Shown here in pieces: positions 58,223 through 64,000 of a stretch of 64,000 bases of DNA. The stretch is from positions 1-64,000 of the forward strand of contig CAKUOX010000004.1 in the NCBI GenBank assembly GCA_934670175.1, written 5' to 3'. Origin of the DNA: an uncultured Clostridia bacterium. Its GTDB lineage: Bacteria > Bacillota > Clostridia > Christensenellales > Aristaeellaceae. The translations under genes were made by a program, and so were the position numbers. Each line of letters starts with the position of its first letter. Positions within the stretch are counted from its first letter, which is position 1. Below the pieces are notes generated by a model that saw only the letters and a program-made list of their open reading frames with translations, did not search any database and was not told the DNA's origin.

Positions 58223-61200
58223 ATGAGCACATCCTTGGAGCGCATGAACTGTCTGTTTGAACCGCTTGAGCGTCTGGAGAGCTTCAACACTCTGCTGGAT
58301 GCGGTAAACGCGGGAAAGCTGTGTTCGGTTTATGGACCGGACGATTCCCAGCGCGCGCATGTGCTGGCGGGTATTGCCCGCAAAACGGGCCGGAAAATGG
58401 TCGTTCTGGCGGCAAACGAGGTGCTGGCCATGCGCATGGCGGATGACCTGAACGTGCTGCTGGACGGCGGCGCGCGCTTTCTGCCCGCGCGGGACATTTC
58501 GTTTGTGAAATCGTCTGCGTCGAGCCGCGAGCTTTCCATGCGGCGCATCGAGGTGCTGGGCGTGTGCCTGACGGGCGGCGCGCAGGTGCTGGTGGCTGCG
58601 GTGGACGCCGCGATGAACCGCATGGCGCCGCCGCAGCGCTTTAAGGACAGGATACTGCGCATCAGTGAGACCGACCGCATGGAACCGGCGGAGCTGATGG
58701 CGCGGCTTGCCGAAGCGGGCTACGAGCGCGTGCAGCTGGTGGAAGCGCGCGGCCAGTGCGCGCTGCGCGGCGGCATTGTGGATATTTATCCGGTGGGCGG
58801 CCCAAATGCGCTGCGCATCGAGTTTTTCGACGATGAGATCGACTCCATCCGTTCCTTCGACGTGATGACCCAGCGCTCCATATCGCCCCGAAGCGAGGTG
58901 TGCATCTATCCGGCAGGTGAATTTTTGCCCAGCCGGGAGGAAGCACACGCGGCAGCGGCGCGGCTGCGCTACGAATTGGAGCGCCGCGAGCAGCGCGGCG
59001 ATCATACCGTGCGCCAGCGCAGGCTGGAAAGCGAATTCGGGCTCATGCCCTTTGAAGAATTTTTGAAGGCCGCCGAGGCGGAAAAACCCGAGGAAGCACG
59101 GGAAGCGTCCGCGCCTGTCCCGAGGCGGGATCGCGGCTTTGCACAGATGATCGACGCGCTGGAGACGGGGCGCTGCTTTGACGGGGCGGACGGCATTCTG
59201 CCGGTGCTGATGGATCATAACGCGACGCTGCTGGATTATTTTGAGGATCCGGTTCTGGTGCTCGATCAGCCCGAAAGGGTGCGCGAGCGCGCCGAAAACC
59301 GTTTTCTGGAATTCAAGGAAATGTTTACCGCCGCCCTCGAGCACGGCGATGCGCTGAGCATGCAGGCGCAGCTGCTGCTGACCTACGAACAGCTGCTGGC
59401 GCGCATGGACGGCCGGAGCATGATTATCACCAATCCGTTTTTGCGCTCGGATCCGGATTTCAAACCGCAGGCGCTGGTGCAGATCGAGGGGCGAAACGCC
59501 GCAGGCTATCAGGCCAATATTCAGGAATTGAAGCTGGATATCGACAAGTGGCGCAAGGATGGCTGGCAGATCGCGCTGCTGGCGGGCGGCAAGGCGCGCA
59601 GCGAGCGCCTGCTGGGCGCGCTGGAAAGCCTGGAATGCGCGGCGGATTTGCCGGAGCAGCCCCCGAAGCGCATTGCGCAGGGCAGGCCGGTGATCCTGCC
59701 GCTGGCGCTCAACCGCGGCTTTGTCTATCCGGAGATTCGGTTTGTCGTCGTTTCCGAATCGGATATCTACGGCGTCAGCCGTCAGAAGAAGCGCGCCCGC
59801 GCGCGCTCCGGCGAAAAGATTGCCGCGTTTACAGACCTGAAGGTCGGCGATTATGTGGTTCATGAGAACCACGGCGTCGGTCAATTCATGGGCGTGGTGC
59901 GTCTGGCAAGCGAGGGTACCTATCGCGATTTTCTGCATATTCGCTATCAGGGCACGGACAAGCTCTATGTGCCCACGGATCAGCTGGATCGCGTACAGAA
60001 ATACATTGGTTCCGAGGGCGAGGCGCCGCGTTTGAACCGCCTGTCCGGCGGCGAATGGCAGCGCCAGAAGGCCAAGGTGCGCCAGTCAATCCAGGACATT
60101 GCGGGCGACCTGCTGAAGCTCTATGCACAGCGCGAGGCCGCGCCGGGACACGCCTTTGATCGCGATACGCCATGGCAGCGCGAATTTGAAGACAATTTTC
60201 CCTATGAGGAAACGCCGGATCAGCTGGCCGCCATCGAGGAGATCAAGCGCGACATGGAACGGCCGCGCCCGATGGACAGGCTGCTGTGCGGAGACGTGGG
60301 CTATGGCAAGACGGAGGTGGCGCTGCGCGCCATCTTCAAGGCCGTGATGGGCGGCAAGCAGGCCGCGATGCTCGCGCCGACGACGATATTGGTGCAGCAG
60401 CACTACGCCACCATGCTCAACCGCTTCAGTGGCTTTCCAGTGCGCGTGGAGGTGCTGAGCCGCTTCAAGACCGCGGCGGAGCAAAAGCAGATATTGCAGC
60501 AGCTCAAGGATGGCGCCATAGATGTGATCGTGGGCACGCACCGGCTGCTGGCCAAGGATGTTGAATTTAAGGATCTGGGGTTGCTGGTGGTGGACGAGGA
60601 GCAGCGCTTCGGCGTGGCGCATAAGGAGGCCATCAAGAAGCTCAAGGGAAACATCGATGTGTTGACGCTCTCCGCCACGCCGATTCCGCGCACGCTGCAC
60701 ATGTCCATGGTGGGCATACGCGATATGAGCCTGCTGCAATCGCCGCCGGAGGAGCGCTATCCGGTGCAGACCTATGTGGTGGAGTATTCCGACGGCCTGG
60801 TGCGCGACGCGATCCTGCGCGAGCTGGCGCGCGGCGGCCAGGTATATGTGCTGTATAACCGCGTGCAGACCATCGAGGTGATGTACGCGCGACTGAAGCG
60901 GCTGGTGCCGGAGGCGCGCATTGTCGTGGGTCACGGCCAGATGCGCGAGCATGCGCTCGAGGACGTGATGCTGGACTTCTACGACGGCAAGTTCGACGTG
61001 CTGCTCTGTACCACGATCATTGAGGCGGGGCTCGATGTGCAGCGCGCGAATACGCTGATCGTGTGCAATGCGGATCAGTTCGGCCTGTCACAGCTGTATC
61101 AGCTGCGCGGGCGCGTGGGGCGCAGCAATCGGCTGGCCTATGCCTATCTGACCTTCAGTCCGAGCAAGGTGCTTACGGAGGCGGCGGACAAGCGCCTGAA

Positions 61201-61873
61201 CGCCATACGCGAATTCACGGAATTCGGCGCGGGCTTCCGCGTGGCAATGCGGGATCTGGAAATCCGCGGCGCGGGCAACCTGCTCGGCAGCGAGCAGAGC
61301 GGCTTTATGGCGTCCGTGGGCTACGATCTGTATGTAAAGATGATCGAGGACACCGTGCGCGAAATGCGCGGCGATGCGTCGCTGGGCGATATTGAGACGC
61401 GCGTTGATCTGAAGGTGGACGCTTATCTGCCCGGCGAGTATGTGCAGGATGATCTGCTGCGCGTGGAGATGTATAAAAAGATCGCGTCCATTCGCAATCG
61501 AGATACGCGTGAGGATCTGATCGAAGAGCTGATCGACCGCTTCGGCGACCCGAAGCGTCCGGTAATGAATCTGATCGAGATCGCCAGCCTGAAAGCATTG
61601 TGCGGGCAGATCGGCATCGACTATGTGTGCGCCAAGGGCGACGAGCTGTGGATGCGCTTTTCCATTGCCGCTGATATTGATCTCATGCGCGTGCTGGTGG
61701 CGACTAAAAAGCAGCCGCAGTGCCTGCGCGTGCAGGGCGGCAATCCGCCGACGCTGGTGTATTTCAAGCGCGGTAAGGATGCCGAGGAATTGCTCAAGGG
61801 CGCGGTCAGCGCCATGGAGGACGTGGTTAAGGAATACCAAACGGGCGAAGCAAAGGAGAATGCCGATGGCTGA
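58223..61873 (+). CDS. mfd: Transcription-repair coupling factor Mfd
   Basis: A 1216-residue Mfd, slightly longer than the usual 1150-1180. UvrB-homology modules are in the first third ([15 protein letters not shown]). The RNA polymerase interaction domain is around 490-560 ([20 protein letters not shown]). The RecG-like translocase has Walker [25 protein letters not shown] and [20 protein letters not shown]; the TRG motif follows, and a TRCF C-terminal domain closes the chain. It removes stalled polymerase and recruits UvrA. GGGGG precedes the ATG. Confidence 0.96.
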   Translation: MSTSLERMNCLFEPLERLESFNTLLDAVNAGKLCSVYGPDDSQRAHVLAGIARKTGRKMVVLAANEVLAMRMADDLNVLLDGGARFLPARDISFVKSSASSRELSMRRIEVLGVCLTGGAQVLVAAVDAAMNRMAPPQRFKDRILRISETDRMEPAELMARLAEAGYERVQLVEARGQCALRGGIVDIYPVGGPNALRIEFFDDEIDSIRSFDVMTQRSISPRSEVCIYPAGEFLPSREEAHAAAARLRYELERREQRGDHTVRQRRLESEFGLMPFEEFLKAAEAEKPEEAREASAPVPRRDRGFAQMIDALETGRCFDGADGILPVLMDHNATLLDYFEDPVLVLDQPERVRERAENRFLEFKEMFTAALEHGDALSMQAQLLLTYEQLLARMDGRSMIITNPFLRSDPDFKPQALVQIEGRNAAGYQANIQELKLDIDKWRKDGWQIALLAGGKARSERLLGALESLECAADLPEQPPKRIAQGRPVILPLALNRGFVYPEIRFVVVSESDIYGVSRQKKRARARSGEKIAAFTDLKVGDYVVHENHGVGQFMGVVRLASEGTYRDFLHIRYQGTDKLYVPTDQLDRVQKYIGSEGEAPRLNRLSGGEWQRQKAKVRQSIQDIAGDLLKLYAQREAAPGHAFDRDTPWQREFEDNFPYEETPDQLAAIEEIKRDMERPRPMDRLLCGDVGYGKTEVALRAIFKAVMGGKQAAMLAPTTILVQQHYATMLNRFSGFPVRVEVLSRFKTAAEQKQILQQLKDGAIDVIVGTHRLLAKDVEFKDLGLLVVDEEQRFGVAHKEAIKKLKGNIDVLTLSATPIPRTLHMSMVGIRDMSLLQSPPEERYPVQTYVVEYSDGLVRDAILRELARGGQVYVLYNRVQTIEVMYARLKRLVPEARIVVGHGQMREHALEDVMLDFYDGKFDVLLCTTIIEAGLDVQRANTLIVCNADQFGLSQLYQLRGRVGRSNRLAYAYLTFSPSKVLTEAADKRLNAIREFTEFGAGFRVAMRDLEIRGAGNLLGSEQSGFMASVGYDLYVKMIEDTVREMRGDASLGDIETRVDLKVDAYLPGEYVQDDLLRVEMYKKIASIRNRDTREDLIEELIDRFGDPKRPVMNLIEIASLKALCGQIGIDYVCAKGDELWMRFSIAADIDLMRVLVATKKQPQCLRVQGGNPPTLVYFKRGKDAEELLKGAVSAMEDVVKEYQTGEAKENADG

Positions 61874-63872
61874 GCGCTTTCTGCCAGTCACGCGCGAGGA
61901 AATGCGCGCGCGCGGCTGGGATGCACCTGATTTTGTGTACGTCACGGGCGACGCCTACGTCGATCATCCGTCGTTCGGGCTTGCCATTATATCGCGCGTG
62001 CTCGAGGCCGCCGGTTATCGCGTGGCGATGCTGCCGCAGCCCGACTGGCATTCCTGCGAGGATTTCAAGCGCTTCGGGCGGCCGCGGCTGGGCTTTCTGG
62101 TGACGGCGGGCGTGATCGATTCGATGGTGAACCGCTATACGGTGGCCAGAAAGCCGCGCGGAGAGGACGTCTATTCACCCGGCGGTGCGGTCGGCAAGCG
62201 TCCTGACCGCGCTACGGCCGTGTACGCCAACCGCATCCGCGAGGCCTACGGTGCGGTGCCGATCGCCATTGGCGGGGTCGAAGCGTCGCTGCGCCGCTTC
62301 GCGCACTATGATTATTGGGATAACCGCGTGCGCAATTCCATGCTGGTGGACAGCTGCGCCGATGTGCTGATGTTCGGCATGGGCGAAAGGAGCATACTGC
62401 GCGTGGCGGAATGGATCGACTCGGGACGGCCGATTTCTGAAATGCGCATTCCAGGCACATGCGTAATGGCCTCCGAGGTGCCCGAGGGCTTCATTGAGAT
62501 TCCGGCGCAGGAGGTCGTGGCGAAGGATAAGCGCGCCTATGCTGAGGCGTTCAAAATTCAGTACGACCAGCAGGATCCTGTGCGCGGCAAGCCGCTGGCG
62601 CAGAAGCACGGGCGGCGTTATTTGCTTCAGAATAAGCCGGATATGCCGCTGACCCGCGCGGAAATGGATCGCGTGTACGCGCTGCCGTATCAGCGCGCCT
62701 GGCACCCAATGTACGACAAGCTGGGCGGCGTGCCCGCGCTGGCGGAGGTGCAGTTTTCCATAACGCATGTACGCGGCTGCTTTGGCGCATGCAATTTTTG
62801 TGCGCTGACCTTTCATCAGGGGCGCATCGTGACCAGCCGCAGCCGCGAATCCATACTGGCTGAGGCGAAGCTGTTGACGAAGCTGCCGGGCTTCAAGGGC
62901 TATATCCACGATGTCGGCGGTCCCACGGCGAATTTCAGGCGGCCGGCCTGCGACAAGCAGATCAAATGCGGCGCATGCGCCCATCGGCAATGCCTGTTTC
63001 CGCATCCCTGTCCGAATATGAAGGCGGAGCATCGGGAATATATGGAGATACTGCGGGCGCTGCGGGCATTGCCGGACGTGAAAAAGGTGTTTATCCGTTC
63101 GGGCATACGCTTTGATTACCTGTTGAAGGACAGCAGCTCGGGCTTTTTGAATGAATTGGTGCGCTACCATGTGTCTGGACAGCTGAAGGTTGCGCCCGAG
63201 CATGTCAGTCCGAATGTGCTGACGTGCATGGGCAAGCCTGAGCCGTCTGTTTTTGAGGATTTCGTGCGCCGCTATAAGCAGGCGAATGAAAACGCGCACA
63301 TGGATCAGTATCTGGTGCCGTATTTCATGTCCAGCCATCCGGGCAGCACGCTTCAGGATGCGGTGATGCTGGCGGAATACCTGAAAAAGAGCGGCCTGCG
63401 TCCAGAGCAGGTGCAGGACTTTTATCCCACGCCCGGCACGATGTCCACCGCCATGTTCTATACGGGACTCGACACGCGCAGCATGGAGCCGGTGTATGTG
63501 GCGCGCGATCCGCATGAAAAGGCGATGCAGCGCGCGCTGATGCAGTATTACATCCCGACGAACCACAGGCTGGTGCTGGAGGCGCTGCGGCGCGCTGGGC
63601 GCGAGGATCTGATCGGCTGGGAACGCGGCTGCCTGATTCCGCCGTATGTTTGCGAAAGGAAGGCCGCGGGCGGCGCGGATGCCCGCAGTGCGCGGGCACA
63701 CGGCGCAGAAGGGGAAAATGCGCGGGATAAGCGGCGCGGATCCGGCAATGAAAGGAACAGACAGGGATCATCCAGAGGAACTCAAAACAGTAAAAGGGGC
63801 GGACGGGAATCGTCCAGAGAGGCTCAGAACAGTAAAAACAAACCAAGGTCTGGAAAAGAACGCCGAAGATGA
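61866..63872 (+). CDS. ygiQ: YgiQ family radical SAM protein
   Basis: A 668-residue YgiQ-type radical SAM enzyme. An N-terminal B12-binding-like region (DFVYVTGDAYVDHPSFG), then the cluster motif CFGACNFCAL (CxxxCxxC), and extra Cys (CDKQIKCGACAHRQCLFPHPCPN) that may hold a second cluster; DUF3362 follows. The substrate is not established. The last 65 residues are a low-complexity Arg/Ser/Gly/Asn tail with a repeated unit (SSRxxQNSK), encoded by a 32-bp duplication at 63764-63837. The ATG at 61866 overlaps the mfd stop and has GGAG eight bases before it. Confidence 0.92.
   Translation: MAERFLPVTREEMRARGWDAPDFVYVTGDAYVDHPSFGLAIISRVLEAAGYRVAMLPQPDWHSCEDFKRFGRPRLGFLVTAGVIDSMVNRYTVARKPRGEDVYSPGGAVGKRPDRATAVYANRIREAYGAVPIAIGGVEASLRRFAHYDYWDNRVRNSMLVDSCADVLMFGMGERSILRVAEWIDSGRPISEMRIPGTCVMASEVPEGFIEIPAQEVVAKDKRAYAEAFKIQYDQQDPVRGKPLAQKHGRRYLLQNKPDMPLTRAEMDRVYALPYQRAWHPMYDKLGGVPALAEVQFSITHVRGCFGACNFCALTFHQGRIVTSRSRESILAEAKLLTKLPGFKGYIHDVGGPTANFRRPACDKQIKCGACAHRQCLFPHPCPNMKAEHREYMEILRALRALPDVKKVFIRSGIRFDYLLKDSSSGFLNELVRYHVSGQLKVAPEHVSPNVLTCMGKPEPSVFEDFVRRYKQANENAHMDQYLVPYFMSSHPGSTLQDAVMLAEYLKKSGLRPEQVQDFYPTPGTMSTAMFYTGLDTRSMEPVYVARDPHEKAMQRALMQYYIPTNHRLVLEALRRAGREDLIGWERGCLIPPYVCERKAAGGADARSARAHGAEGENARDKRRGSGNERNRQGSSRGTQNSKRGGRESSREAQNSKNKPRSGKERRR
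63764..63837 (+). repeat. Imperfect 32-bp duplication in the ygiQ tail
   Basis: 63764-63795 and 63805-63837 share TCCAGAG, TCAxAACAGTAAAA and flanking bases, encoding SSRGTQNSK and SSREAQNSK. It lies in the basic C-terminal tail of YgiQ. Confidence 0.7.
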
Positions 63873-63902
63873 TTGACAGACTGCGGTCTGTATTGCTATA
63901 AT
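63873..63902 (+). promoter_or_regulatory. Near-consensus promoter at the right end
   Basis: TTGACA (63873-63878), 18 bp, TATAAT (63897-63902), starting right after the ygiQ stop and serving the partial gene at 63962. Confidence 0.75.
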
Positions 63903-63961
63903 GGAATGGGGCTGACCGTGCAGCGTCGCTCCGATTATAGCCGAGGGCGGGGTGGATTGCC

Positions 63962-64000
63962 GTGAAGAAGGGCGAATTGCGCAGAGATTCCATATTGAAT
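63962..64000 (+). CDS. Probable TetR family regulator, first 13 codons only
   Basis: GTG AAG AAG GGC ... gives MKKGELRRDSILN before the window ends. The RRDSILN pattern is the usual beginning of a TetR N-terminal helix. GGTGG lies seven bases before the GTG, and a near-consensus promoter lies 60 bp upstream. Too short for more than a family guess. Confidence 0.5.
   Translation, partial: MKKGELRRDSILN

Overview
The window is a chromosomal segment of a GC-rich, endospore-forming member of the Bacillota, class Clostridia (Christensenellales or a related group is my inference). The clues are spoIVFA/spoIVFB, the ireB-yqgF-DUF1292 neighbourhood, GGAGG ribosome binding sites at most genes, frequent TTG/GTG starts, a FeoA-FeoB fusion with a small Cys-rich partner, and sigma-A style promoters (TTGACx, about 17 bp, TATAAT). 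I see no rRNA, tRNA, CRISPR array, insertion sequence or prophage.

Layout. 1-377 is gene-free and rich in direct repeats and hairpins. 378-2366 (minus) is an ireB / aldo-keto reductase / yqgF-DUF1292 operon. 2460-4905 holds a HIRAN protein, a WYL regulator with a palindrome at its promoter, and a lipoprotein barnase with barstar. 4936-8209 holds a MATE exporter, a decayed two-gene chimera and an AraC regulator. 8297-16156 reads as a metallophore or metal-complex import locus: AraC regulator, secreted ZinT-like protein, two exporter-fold ABC half-transporters, then a separately promoted binding protein / FecCD permease / ATPase / FmdE set. 16182-22789 is accessory: a secreted unknown, a hydrolase, a flavodoxin/acetyltransferase/kinase-chimera operon behind two inverted operator-like sites, two further flavodoxin-fold proteins and an AraC-GyrI regulator.

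22800-23040 is a cluster of palindromes. 23064-31955 (minus) is a cell-elongation and sporulation block: maf-mreB-mreC-mreD-mrdA-rodA-spoIVFA-spoIVFB. 32265-35463 carries a MalY-type lyase, a DEDDh exonuclease and a PrsA-like foldase. 35593-38608 (minus) groups DUF951, two signal peptidases I and an M1-peptidase homologue that has lost all its zinc ligands. 38703-44922 holds an orphan DNA methyltransferase, surE, a CYTH protein, larC and RNase R. 45114-47688 is the ferrous iron system.

47937-55634 is the most striking gene: a 2565-residue secreted protein with an acidic Thr/Pro/Glu stalk, many bacterial Ig-like domains (three of them forming a recently duplicated 750-bp unit) and a C-terminal caspase-type peptidase with an intact His/Cys pair. 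The window closes with brnQ behind a Leu-rich potential leader ORF, then pth-mfd-ygiQ and the first codons of a probable TetR regulator.

All functional calls are made by reading motifs; no database search was possible. Starts were chosen by ribosome binding site and family N-terminus.
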